64,000 nt of DNA. Source: UBA6059 sp040219045. Lineage in GTDB: Bacteria > Bacteroidota > Bacteroidia > Cytophagales > Cyclobacteriaceae. The position numbers and the translations under genes are program-made. This document shows positions 8,341-16,891 of the stretch, piece after piece; the stretch's first letter is position 1; the number at the start of each line of letters is the position of its first letter. The notes beneath the pieces are model-generated. The model saw nothing but the letters and a program-made list of their open reading frames with translations. It searched no databases and was not told where the DNA came from. The stretch is taken from assembly GCA_965229505.1 (NCBI GenBank), contig OZ245881.1, forward strand, positions 4,402,001 through 4,466,000, in the 5' to 3' direction.

Positions 8341-9651
8341 ATGATGCAGTCAACAGATATACAAGAACTACTGGCAGGAAAGCTCATTGCCCGGTTTCCC
8401 AAAGATGGTGCGGCCATCTTGAACACTGCGAGTAGCAGTGATATAATCGCCAAACTCCAAAACCTTGATCCGCTTGTAATCAAAGAGGTGCTTTTGAGTT
8501 TAACACCGGATGTGATTGCCGAAGTGATTAAGGAAATGAGCGACGAGCTTTTTACAGAAATTTTTTCTGAGCTGGATGCATACTCCTCTGCGAGACTAAT
8601 TTCGAGAGTTAAGCCCAGCCTGGTCGTAGCTAAACTTGACCTCCTGCCAGCACGTAAGTCGAAGGCAATCACCGATTTGCTGGCTTATCCGGCTGATTCT
8701 GCGGGTTATATCATGGATACTCAGATTCTCACTTTCTTGCCCAATAGTACGGCTGGTGATGTTCTTGAAAAATTGAGGCAGATAGGTGACAGGCGGGTAT
8801 TTACGGTATATGTTGCTGATATTGATGGTAAACTGCTTGGGTCATCAAGCCTACAGGCAGTGGCAATTTCTGAGCCCAAAACTAAGCTTAGCACCCTTAC
8901 CAAACCTTGCCCTAGTGTACACCTGATGTCTCCTCAGGATGAAGTAGTGGAGCTCTTTCAGCAGGGCAAGATCATCAGTCTACCGGTTGTTGATCTTGAT
9001 GAAAAAATATTGGGCATCATAAGAAACGATACCCTCATCTCCTTGAGCCAGAAAGACGCTACAGAGGATGTGCTGGCTATGTTTGGTGCGGGTAGAGAGG
9101 AAAGAGCATTGTCGAAGGCATCTTTTGCCATTGGCAAAAGACTTCCCTGGCTTCAGATTAACCTGGTGACCGCCTTCCTTGCGGCATCCATTGTTGCCAT
9201 ATTCGAGGATACTATAGCCAGGATTACCGTTTTAGCGGTTTTTCTCCCAGTGGTGGCTGGACAGTCTGGTAATACTGGTTCTCAGGCACTGGCAGTAACC
9301 ATCCGTGGTTTGGCACTTCGTGAGATTCATACTGGTCATTGGTGGAAGGTTGCTAAGAAGGAAGTAATTGTTGGGTTTGTCAATGGTGTAGCTGTAGCAC
9401 TCACAACGGGGCTAATCGTCTATTTTTGGACCTCATCCTACGGACTTGGCGTGGTGATAGGTACCTCCATGGTCTTCTCAATGGTCATCGCCGGCTTCTC
9501 GGGTGCTGTGATTCCGATTTTGCTTAAATCGGTAGGGCAGGATCCGGCTCAGTCATCGTCTATCGTGCTTACCACTGTGACAGACATTGTAGGCTTTTTG
9601 AGTTTCCTTGGCTTAGCTACTGTCCTTGGATCGGCATTGGGTATTGTCTAG
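8341..9651 (+). CDS. mgtE: MgtE magnesium transporter
   Basis: A 436-residue MgtE. The N-domain (~10-125) ends with the family motif SAGYIMDT, a CBS pair follows (~130-245), then a five-helix membrane domain (~265-436) with the signature VVAGQSGNTGSQALAVTIRG and the last-helix TTVTDIVGF, whose Asp aligns with the selectivity Asp of Thermus MgtE. It imports Mg2+ and is gated by Mg2+ on the cytoplasmic domains. The frame is open back to 8209, but the ATG at 8341, one base after the upstream stop, starts the family-like N-terminus. Distal gene of the CNNM-Usp-MscS-MgtE cluster. Confidence 0.93.
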   Translation: MMQSTDIQELLAGKLIARFPKDGAAILNTASSSDIIAKLQNLDPLVIKEVLLSLTPDVIAEVIKEMSDELFTEIFSELDAYSSARLISRVKPSLVVAKLDLLPARKSKAITDLLAYPADSAGYIMDTQILTFLPNSTAGDVLEKLRQIGDRRVFTVYVADIDGKLLGSSSLQAVAISEPKTKLSTLTKPCPSVHLMSPQDEVVELFQQGKIISLPVVDLDEKILGIIRNDTLISLSQKDATEDVLAMFGAGREERALSKASFAIGKRLPWLQINLVTAFLAASIVAIFEDTIARITVLAVFLPVVAGQSGNTGSQALAVTIRGLALREIHTGHWWKVAKKEVIVGFVNGVAVALTTGLIVYFWTSSYGLGVVIGTSMVFSMVIAGFSGAVIPILLKSVGQDPAQSSSIVLTTVTDIVGFLSFLGLATVLGSALGIV

Positions 9652-9759
9652 GAATGAAATCGTTAATAATTTATAGTCTTTCGTATATTCTTTCCAACTT
9701 ACTAGGAGGCTGGCATAAAAGCCCTGATGTAGCTTTACCTCTAATTATATGCTAAAACG

Positions 9760-9779
9760 TTCTGTGCCATGACACAGAA
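9760..9779. promoter_or_regulatory. Inverted repeat upstream of the amine-metabolism cluster
   Basis: TTCTGTG (9760-9766) and CACAGAA (9773-9779) form perfect 7-base arms around six bases, 57 bases before the aminotransferase ATG. The spacing and size suit a dimeric repressor site or a small leader hairpin. No T run follows, so it is a poor terminator for mgtE. Confidence 0.4.
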
Positions 9780-9836
9780 GAATATCATGTGACCAATAAT
9801 TTGAAATTCGTCTCAACTATAAACGGTTTAATAAAA

Positions 9837-11153
9837 ATGACAGAAACGCTTACAAAGTCTCAGGAATTGCTTGAAAGAAGGAAAGATGTTGTGGCCAATG
9901 GAGTAGGGGTGTTCAATACCGCTACCGTAAGTGAGGCCAAAGGCGCTATTATCATCGATGCTGACGGCAATGAGTTAATTGATTTTGCTGGGGGCATTGG
10001 AGTGGTCAACGCGGGTCATTGCCCAGAGCCCGTGGTTGCCGCGATCAGAGAGCAAGCTGGAAAATACCTTCATACCAGCTTCAATGTAGTGACCTATGAA
10101 CCATACATTAAGTTGTGTGAAGAATTGATCGAAATACTGCCCCACGGTGAGAAAACAAAGGCGATGCTGGTCAGCACGGGAGCCGAGGCAGTAGAAAATG
10201 CTATTAAAATCGCAAGACAAGCAACAAAGCGTCAGGCGGTATTGTGTTTCACTGAAGCGTATCATGGCCGAACCATGATGGCCATGACATTGACCAGTAA
10301 AGTTGGCTATAAAACGAACTGCGGCCCATTTGCACCTGAGGTATATCGGCTCCCCTTCCCAAATTTCTACAAATACAGCGATGGAAGGTCAATGGATGAG
10401 TTTGTTGACATAGAGCTTAAGAGATTGCGCGCCAGTGAGAAAAACCTTATTGATCCGGATAACCTTGCTGCCATTATCATTGAGCCGGTTCAGGGAGAAG
10501 GAGGTTTCAACGTGGTTCCGGCAAGGTACCTGGAAGGCCTTCGGGCGTTTTGTGATGAACACGGTATCATGCTTATCGCAGATGAGATTCAAAGCGGCTT
10601 TGCGAGAACAGGTAAGTGGGCGAGCTGGCAGAACTTCAACATTGTCCCTGACCTTAGCACTTACGCTAAGTCAATGGGGTCAGGTCTGCCCATTGCTGCG
10701 GTATTGGGAAGAGCTGAGGTGATGGATGCTGCTGCACCGGGCACCATAGGCGGTACATACATCGGTAGCCCAATTAGCTGTGTGGCCGCATCAGCGACTA
10801 TCAAGTACATGAAAGACATTAACCTGAATCAGCGCGGTGTTGATGTTGGGAATATCATTAACGATAGGCTAAATAATTTAAAAAACATATGCCCGGATAT
10901 CGGGGATGTGCGCGGACAGGGTGCAATGATCGCTGTTGAGTTCGTGAAGAATAATGATCCCAGACAACCCAACACAGACCTTTGCGGAAGAGTAGTAATG
11001 GAGTGTGCCGCAAAGGGTTTAGTCATCCTGAGCGCAGGTACTTACAAAAACATTGTCCGAATACTTTCTCCATTGGTGATAACGGATGAAGAATTAAATA
11101 AAGGATTGGACATCCTCGAACAAGCTATCTTAAACAACACTAAAAATAACTAA
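9837..11153 (+). CDS. Class III aminotransferase, 4-aminobutyrate-aminotransferase type
   Basis: A 438-residue PLP-dependent fold-type I omega-aminotransferase. Visible are the PLP-phosphate loop VSTGAEAVENA, the EAYHGR aromatic/His motif, IADEIQSG with Asp249 facing the pyridine nitrogen, and the Schiff-base Lys278 in TYAKSMGSG. GabT-type enzymes convert 4-aminobutyrate (or related omega-amines) plus 2-oxoglutarate to the semialdehyde plus glutamate. A GTG lies 48 bases upstream in frame (9789), but the ATG at 9837 matches the usual N-terminal length. Its stop overlaps the next start by one base. First gene of a seven-gene run ending in a semialdehyde-type dehydrogenase, its logical partner. 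Confidence 0.92.
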   Translation: MTETLTKSQELLERRKDVVANGVGVFNTATVSEAKGAIIIDADGNELIDFAGGIGVVNAGHCPEPVVAAIREQAGKYLHTSFNVVTYEPYIKLCEELIEILPHGEKTKAMLVSTGAEAVENAIKIARQATKRQAVLCFTEAYHGRTMMAMTLTSKVGYKTNCGPFAPEVYRLPFPNFYKYSDGRSMDEFVDIELKRLRASEKNLIDPDNLAAIIIEPVQGEGGFNVVPARYLEGLRAFCDEHGIMLIADEIQSGFARTGKWASWQNFNIVPDLSTYAKSMGSGLPIAAVLGRAEVMDAAAPGTIGGTYIGSPISCVAASATIKYMKDINLNQRGVDVGNIINDRLNNLKNICPDIGDVRGQGAMIAVEFVKNNDPRQPNTDLCGRVVMECAAKGLVILSAGTYKNIVRILSPLVITDEELNKGLDILEQAILNNTKNN

Positions 11154-12088
11154 TGAAGCCATTCTCTATTGCTGGTGTACAAATGAAGGTGTCAGCGACC
11201 TATTCCAACGTGGAAATGATGAAGCTGAAGCTCGACATTACTATGAACCTCTATCCTTGGATAGACATGGTAGTATTCAGTGAGCTGTGCGCTTATGGGC
11301 CGCTCATTCATACAGCAGAGGAGGTTCCTGGTGCATTCGAACAGGAAATGCAGAAGATGGCCAAGAAGTATGGAGTTTGGCTAGTGCCAGGCTCTATTTT
11401 CGAAAAGCGTGGCGATCTCATTTATAACACGGCTTCCGTGATCAATCCACAGGGAGAAGTGGTGACTCGCTATAGCAAAATGTTTCCATTCTACCCCTAC
11501 GAGGTAGGTGTGACACCTGGTCATCAATTCTGTGTATTTGATGTGCCGGATATTGGTCGTTTTGGTGTTTCTATTTGCTATGACATGTGGTTTCCTGAGA
11601 CTGTCAGGACATTGACCGTAATGGGTGCTGAGGTAATACTTCATCCTACCATGACAGGCACTATTGATCGTGAAATAGAGCTTTCAATTGCCAGAGCTAT
11701 GGCGGCTGTTAATCAGTGCTACTTTTTTGATGTCAACGGCTTGGATACTGGAGGTAGCGGCCGTTCAATTGTATGCGGTCCCGATGGACGTGTTCTTTAC
11801 CAGGCAGGGAGTACGGAAGAGATCATCCCGTTGGAATTGAATGTAGAACGTGTGAGGCGTAGCAGAGAGCTGGGCTTGCTCCGACTAGGACAACCGTTGA
11901 AGAGCTTTAGAGATCATTTGGGTGATTTTCATATTTACCAGAAAGGAACAAAGCTTCCATATTTAGAATCTTTAGGGCCTTTGAACAAGCCAACTAAACT
12001 GCAAAAACTCACAGAACTAAGGCAAAAGGAAGGAGACCTTGCTGTAAAAGAGCAGCCTTTGGGATACAAGGGCTTTAATCAACTGTAA
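11153..12088 (+). CDS. Nitrilase-superfamily carbon-nitrogen hydrolase
   Basis: A 311-residue amidase of the CN-hydrolase fold with the complete catalytic triad: Glu44 (VFSELCAYG), Lys109 (TRYSKMFPF) and Cys142 (VSICYDMWFPE). Family members hydrolyse linear amides or carbamoyl groups, such as N-carbamoylputrescine, omega-amides and N-carbamoyl-beta-alanine, releasing ammonia or amines. It is translationally coupled to the aminotransferase (TAATG overlap). The tail beyond ~265 is basic and not typical. The substrate cannot be set from sequence; context suggests an amide of a diamine or omega-amino acid. Confidence 0.9.
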   Translation: MKPFSIAGVQMKVSATYSNVEMMKLKLDITMNLYPWIDMVVFSELCAYGPLIHTAEEVPGAFEQEMQKMAKKYGVWLVPGSIFEKRGDLIYNTASVINPQGEVVTRYSKMFPFYPYEVGVTPGHQFCVFDVPDIGRFGVSICYDMWFPETVRTLTVMGAEVILHPTMTGTIDREIELSIARAMAAVNQCYFFDVNGLDTGGSGRSIVCGPDGRVLYQAGSTEEIIPLELNVERVRRSRELGLLRLGQPLKSFRDHLGDFHIYQKGTKLPYLESLGPLNKPTKLQKLTELRQKEGDLAVKEQPLGYKGFNQL

Positions 12089-12105
12089 ACAAAAAGTGTA
12101 AACAA

Positions 12106-12507
12106 ATGGGATCTACCTCATCTAGTAAAGCGACTAAGAAACTCAGAGACTATGTGAATTGGTTTGAAATACCAGCGCTCAATATTCAGAGAGCAGTCTC
12201 CTTCTACAATCATATTTATAGGTTGGAGATGGAAGTCTCAGAGTCCAACGGTTATGCTATGGCTTTCTTTCCAGCAGATAAGGGAATCGGCGGAGCTATC
12301 GTGATGGGTGAGGGAAGTATTCCTAGTGAAGTAGGGCCACTGGTGTACCTCAATGGTGGTAAGGATTTAAGTAACGTCTTGAACAATGTGGAGGATGCCG
12401 GAGGTCGTATAGTACTTCCCAAAACGCTAATTGACGAGGATTCCGGGTATTTTGCTCTTTTCATCGACAGTGAGGGCAATCGTCTCGCACTACACTCACA
12501 ATCTTAG
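12106..12507 (+). CDS. VOC-superfamily (glyoxalase/bleomycin-resistance fold) protein
   Basis: A 133-residue single-module VOC protein. The N-terminal strand and helix read VNWFEIPALNIQRAVSFYNHIY, and the C-terminal half has GGRIVLPKTLI, YFALFIDSEGNRLALHS. The first candidate metal ligand, usually His, is Glu in WFEIPA; a Glu near the C-terminus (DSEGN) could be another. It is probably a small metal- or ligand-binding enzyme, but VOC proteins range from lyases to binding proteins. It lies 17 bases after the nitrilase gene and one base before the decarboxylase, so it belongs to the operon. Confidence 0.85.
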   Translation: MGSTSSSKATKKLRDYVNWFEIPALNIQRAVSFYNHIYRLEMEVSESNGYAMAFFPADKGIGGAIVMGEGSIPSEVGPLVYLNGGKDLSNVLNNVEDAGGRIVLPKTLIDEDSGYFALFIDSEGNRLALHSQS

Positions 12508-12508
12508 T

Positions 12509-15259
12509 ATGGCAGGAAAAAAGAAAGCATTAAGCGCGCCCTATTATAGCATCGGACAACTGAGACTTGACCATTGGAATGCTCTGAAGAATGAAAGTAT
12601 TGATCTCTCTCATTGTAGGAGAGGGTCAGCAAATGAGGCTCAGCATAAGGAGAAAGTTCACGAGTTGCTGAAGGATCTAAAAACCGTAGAGCAGTATTTT
12701 GCTATTCCTGGTAAGGCTACCATCGAAAAGCTGATCAAAGCACTAGGGAGGCGGGAGCACGCGGCATTGGCCAATAAAGTGACCCAACTCACCCGACAAC
12801 TGGTTGCTGATGAGTACATGGGCAATGAGAATGTCTCCATTGAAAACGACGGTGAGCAGCCTGAAATAGAAGATAATGCCGAGCAATTCGCTTCAGCTAA
12901 GAAGAACTACTTTGAGGTACTTTTTTTGGAAGACCTGAGTACTTCGGATGAGGCCGCTCTACATATAAAGGTTAGAGACCTTCATGACCCCAGCGATGAA
13001 TTCAACTACAACATCACGGTCCAGCATTCCTTTCAGGATGCGCTGATCGCGCTTTTTTTCAATCATAATATTCAGGCGGTGGTCATTCGTTATGCACCCT
13101 CGTATCGCTCTTCCAATATCTCGCCTTTGATCAAGCCGTACATTCAAAATGTACTTAAGATTGATCTTCACTCGGTATCAGAAGCTGAACTGGGCCCAAA
13201 ATTGGGTGAATTGATTAAGCAATTCAGGCCTGAGCTAGACACCTACTACGTTACGGATACGGTTCTCACTGACTTAAAGGACAGTACACTGCAGCTCTTT
13301 CGCCGCATTTACTACCGCAAAGAAGACTTGCAGGAATTGCACCTGGCGATCATTCGAGGAATTAGAGAGCGACATCACACGCCATTTTTTAGTGCGCTGA
13401 AGGAGTACAGTCAGAAGCCTACCGGAATATTTCATGCCATGCCGATCTCCAGAGGCAACTCCGTCTTCAAGTCAAAGTGGATTAAGGACTTTGGAGACTT
13501 CTATGGCCGAAACATGTTTTTGGCTGAGACGTCCTCTACGACTGGAGGAATGGATTCACTGCTCCAGCCGACCGGCCCATTGAAAAAGGCGCAGGAGATG
13601 GCAGCCAAAGCCTACCGTGCGCAGCGCACCTATTTTGTCACCAATGGCACGTCTACTGCCAATAAGATCGTAGTACAGGCACTGGTCGAACCTGGTGACT
13701 TGGTGATGATTGACAGAGATTGTCACAAGTCACATCATTATGGTTTGGTGCTTTCAGGAGCCTATCCGGTGTATTTGGATTCTTACCCTATCGAGCAATA
13801 CTCCATGTATGGAGCTGTTCCCTTAGAGCAAATCCTGGGAAAACTTTTGCAGCTCAAAGCGGCTGGACGACTCAACAAAGTGAAGATGCTACTCCTTACC
13901 AACTGCACCTTCGACGGGTTAGTCTACAATGTGCAGCGTGTCATGGAAAGGGTTCTGGCTATTAAGCCTGATATGGTATTTCTATGGGATGAAGCGTGGT
14001 TTGCTTTTGCCAGCTTTACTTATACCTACAAGCAGCGAACGGGTATGTTCAGTGCCGATAAGCTTGCCCGCAAGTACCAGACCCCAGAGTATAAAAAGCA
14101 ATATCAGGATCACATCAAAGGATTGAAGGATGGCGATGTGCCAACTATGCCGGATCCTGATAAGGTAAGAATTAGGGTGTATTCTACGCACAGTACGCAT
14201 AAGACACTAAGCAGCTTTCGTCAGGGTTCTATGATCCATATCTGGGATCAGGATTTCCGAAAGAAATCGGAGAGTACATTTCTGGAAGCCTACATGACCC
14301 ATACTTCTACTTCACCCAACTATCAAATGCTTGCATCTCTGGATGTAGGCAGGAGACAAGCTCAGTTTGAAGGGTACGAAATGGTCGAGAAGAGTATTGA
14401 GTTGGCGATGGTGCTACGCGCCAAAGTGATCGGAAACCCGCTCCTTAGCAAGTACTTTGATGTGCTGACCTTGAAAGATTTTATTCCGGATCAGTACCGG
14501 GAAAGTGGTCTGGCCGAGTACTACGACATGGCAACTGGCTGGAATCGAATGGAAGAAGCCTGGGAGCAGGATGAGTTCATGCTGGATCCTACCAAGATCA
14601 CATTGTTTATAGGTCGAACGGGTATAGACGGTGATACTTTCAAGAATAAGTATTTGATGGATCAGTACAACATCCAGATCAACAAGACTTCCAGAAATAC
14701 CGTGCTTTTCATGACCAACATAGGCACTACCAGGAGCAGTGTGGCTTACCTAAGTAAGGTCTTGTTGAAGATAGCAGGACAGCTGGAAGAAGAGTTCGAC
14801 GCGCTGAATAAGCGGGAGAGTGAAATAGTCCGATTGAAAATCAAGTCAATGACGGAGGATGTCCCGCCTCTGCCTGACTTTAGTAGGTTCAATGTATCCT
14901 TTCTTGCTGTGCCAGGCGTACCAGGTGGTAACTTGAGGGCAGCCTATTTTTTGGCCTACAATGAAGAGAACTGTGAGTACATAGCCATCCAGGACTGTAT
15001 GGCGGCCATTAAAGGGGGTAAGGAGCTGGTAGCCTCTTCATTTGTAATTCCTTATCCACCAGGTTTTCCGGTATTGGTTCCGGGCCAGGTAGTCAGTGAA
15101 GAGATTATTAGATTCATGCTTGCGCTGGATGTTAAAGAGATTCATGGCTATCGAGCTGATCTCGGGCTTAGGGTATTCCGTGAGAGTGTCCTCAATCGTC
15201 AAAAAACGGCCACTGCCATGGGAGGCAGAAGTATTGGTCGATCAAAAAAGAATAAGTAA
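12509..15259 (+). CDS. Orn/Lys/Arg-decarboxylase-type PLP enzyme
   Basis: A 916-residue fold-type I PLP enzyme. The ~300-residue N-terminal part resembles the wing/linker region of inducible basic amino acid decarboxylases. The PLP core has TNGTSTANKIVVQ, the pyridine Asp494 in FLWDEAWFAF and Lys565 in the family motif STHKTLSSFRQGS. The C-terminal domain covers ~790-916. Expected reaction: decarboxylation of a basic or other amino acid to its amine. It is longer than E. coli LdcI/AdiA (~715-755) because of inserts and the N-terminus, so substrate identity is open. A frame-open ATG at 12431 lies inside the VOC gene; the ATG at 12509, one base after the VOC stop, is preferred. Confidence 0.88.
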   Translation: MAGKKKALSAPYYSIGQLRLDHWNALKNESIDLSHCRRGSANEAQHKEKVHELLKDLKTVEQYFAIPGKATIEKLIKALGRREHAALANKVTQLTRQLVADEYMGNENVSIENDGEQPEIEDNAEQFASAKKNYFEVLFLEDLSTSDEAALHIKVRDLHDPSDEFNYNITVQHSFQDALIALFFNHNIQAVVIRYAPSYRSSNISPLIKPYIQNVLKIDLHSVSEAELGPKLGELIKQFRPELDTYYVTDTVLTDLKDSTLQLFRRIYYRKEDLQELHLAIIRGIRERHHTPFFSALKEYSQKPTGIFHAMPISRGNSVFKSKWIKDFGDFYGRNMFLAETSSTTGGMDSLLQPTGPLKKAQEMAAKAYRAQRTYFVTNGTSTANKIVVQALVEPGDLVMIDRDCHKSHHYGLVLSGAYPVYLDSYPIEQYSMYGAVPLEQILGKLLQLKAAGRLNKVKMLLLTNCTFDGLVYNVQRVMERVLAIKPDMVFLWDEAWFAFASFTYTYKQRTGMFSADKLARKYQTPEYKKQYQDHIKGLKDGDVPTMPDPDKVRIRVYSTHSTHKTLSSFRQGSMIHIWDQDFRKKSESTFLEAYMTHTSTSPNYQMLASLDVGRRQAQFEGYEMVEKSIELAMVLRAKVIGNPLLSKYFDVLTLKDFIPDQYRESGLAEYYDMATGWNRMEEAWEQDEFMLDPTKITLFIGRTGIDGDTFKNKYLMDQYNIQINKTSRNTVLFMTNIGTTRSSVAYLSKVLLKIAGQLEEEFDALNKRESEIVRLKIKSMTEDVPPLPDFSRFNVSFLAVPGVPGGNLRAAYFLAYNEENCEYIAIQDCMAAIKGGKELVASSFVIPYPPGFPVLVPGQVVSEEIIRFMLALDVKEIHGYRADLGLRVFRESVLNRQKTATAMGGRSIGRSKKNK

Positions 15260-15285
15260 AATAGAAATTTTAAGAACATAAAATC

Positions 15286-16797
15286 ATGAGCGACAAGTCC
15301 ACCAAAACTCCAGCTACCAAAAAAAGTGTAGCAAAACCAAATGTTACCAGTCTGAAAGGAGTGCCAGATATTCGTAGGTTCTTCTATAAGAATGAAACTC
15401 CGATCTACTTCATCAGTGCGACCAACTTCAATTTGCTCGGAGCGGATGAGTGGATCAAAGGGTTCAAGTTTATCTGTCACATTGAGTGCTTCAGCGGACT
15501 ACACCCGAACGTTTTTTCTCCTAAAGTGGAAGTTCCACATGATGAGTTTCAGAGTATCGAAGACATCAACAACTATCTCCTGCAACATCCTGAGGTACAG
15601 GAGTATATCAAGTTGAGAAAGAAGGGTGGTAAGGCTGGCAAAGTGATGTTCCTCATGTTTGATGAGAAGACTGAGAAACTTGCTAAAAAGTTGGGATTGG
15701 AGGTAATCATGCCTTCTGCCAAGATGAGAAACTTCATGGACAACAAGGTCAACACCAACCGTATTGCCGAGAAGGCCGGAGTGCCTTGTGTACCTAATGT
15801 TTTGACTCCTGTCAAAAGCTATGAGCATCTATGTAAGGTGTCTAAAAGCCTGGGTAACGATCTTGTTATTCAAACACCCTTTGGAGATTCGGGACATACG
15901 ACCTTTTTCATTTCCAATGAGCAAGAATACAATAAGTACGCTGAGGAAATTGAGCAGGAGAAAGAAGTAAAAGTCATGAAGCGTATCAACTGTCGGGGCT
16001 CGGCAATAGAGGCATGCGTGACGCGTCATGGTACCATTGTAGCACCTTTGATGACAGAACTGGTGGGTTTCAAAGAACTGACACCCTACAAAGGCGGTTG
16101 GTGCGGAAATGAAATATTCCCGGATGCATTTACACCTCAGTTGAGAAAGAAAGCGTCGAAGTACACGCAGCTATTTGGGGATCAACTTAGAGAAGAAGGA
16201 TACAAAGGTTATTTCGAACTTGATTTCTTGATTGATCAGGACAATGGCGAGATTTATCTTGGTGAACTTAACCCGAGAGTTACCGGGGCGAGTTCTATTA
16301 CCAATCACGCCGTATTTGCACTAGCAGATGCACCGCTATATCTCTTCCACATCCTGGAATGGATGGATGTAGACTATGATCTGAATGTTAAATCAATCAA
16401 TGATCGATGGGCTAAACAAGAAAATCTTGACAGCTGGAGTCAGTTAATTGTAAAGCACACTGAGGACACCATCGAGTATGTGACCGCTGCACCAGACTCG
16501 GGTATTTGGCATATGTTTGACAATGGACATATCCAATTTGACAGAATGGATACCCACCGTCGAGCTGTGGAAAGTGAGCAAGAAGCCTTCTTCCTCCGAA
16601 TCACCAGAAAGGGAGATTACCTTTACGATGGAGCCGATTTGGGTATCATCGTTTCAAGAGGCCGCATGATGACAAAAGATTTCAAGCTTACGCCACGAGC
16701 TAAGAACTGGATCGCTGCGATCAGGGCGCAGTATGCTTCTCAGTTGATTGAGGACAAGAGAGAGCAGCCCATTCTCAAGGGAAGTTTGACAAAATAA
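15286..16797 (+). CDS. ATP-grasp ligase (often annotated biotin-carboxylase-like)
   Basis: A 503-residue ATP-grasp protein. A pre-ATP-grasp region covers ~30-145; the ATP-grasp fold covers ~150-370, with DNKVNTNRIAEKAGVPCVPN, the glycine-poor loop PFGDSGHTTFFI and the metal-binding ELDFLID...LGELNPRVTG (Glu327, Asn329). Such enzymes join a carboxylate to an amine or thiol through an acyl-phosphate. No biotin-linked partner genes are present, which argues against a true carboxylase. It lies 26 bases after the decarboxylase, so it probably ligates an acid to the amine made there, or to an amino acid. A strong terminator follows. Confidence 0.87.
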   Translation: MSDKSTKTPATKKSVAKPNVTSLKGVPDIRRFFYKNETPIYFISATNFNLLGADEWIKGFKFICHIECFSGLHPNVFSPKVEVPHDEFQSIEDINNYLLQHPEVQEYIKLRKKGGKAGKVMFLMFDEKTEKLAKKLGLEVIMPSAKMRNFMDNKVNTNRIAEKAGVPCVPNVLTPVKSYEHLCKVSKSLGNDLVIQTPFGDSGHTTFFISNEQEYNKYAEEIEQEKEVKVMKRINCRGSAIEACVTRHGTIVAPLMTELVGFKELTPYKGGWCGNEIFPDAFTPQLRKKASKYTQLFGDQLREEGYKGYFELDFLIDQDNGEIYLGELNPRVTGASSITNHAVFALADAPLYLFHILEWMDVDYDLNVKSINDRWAKQENLDSWSQLIVKHTEDTIEYVTAAPDSGIWHMFDNGHIQFDRMDTHRRAVESEQEAFFLRITRKGDYLYDGADLGIIVSRGRMMTKDFKLTPRAKNWIAAIRAQYASQLIEDKREQPILKGSLTK

Positions 16798-16809
16798 GAA
16801 AGTTGTTTT

Positions 16810-16842
16810 CAAAGCGCTAATGATGAAATCATTAGCGCTTTG
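16810..16842 (+). terminator. Rho-independent terminator after the ATP-grasp gene
   Basis: A perfect 14-base stem (CAAAGCGCTAATGA, 16810-16823, with its complement at 16829-16842) closes a five-base loop TGAAA and is followed by AATTTTTA. It would end the five-gene transcript, so the C45 and dehydrogenase genes need read-through or their own promoter in the 50 bases that follow. Confidence 0.8.
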
Positions 16843-16891
16843 AATTTTTATTGACCTAATAAGGATACCAGTTCGTTTAGAATTGAGACCT

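Noticed and set aside
9789..9836. GTG start giving a 16-residue extension of the aminotransferase
   Set aside because: The extension is not like known class III aminotransferase N-termini, and ATG 9837 fits the usual length.
12431..12508. 26-codon upstream extension of the decarboxylase
   Set aside because: It overlaps the coding end of the VOC gene, and the residues are not like the family N-terminus.
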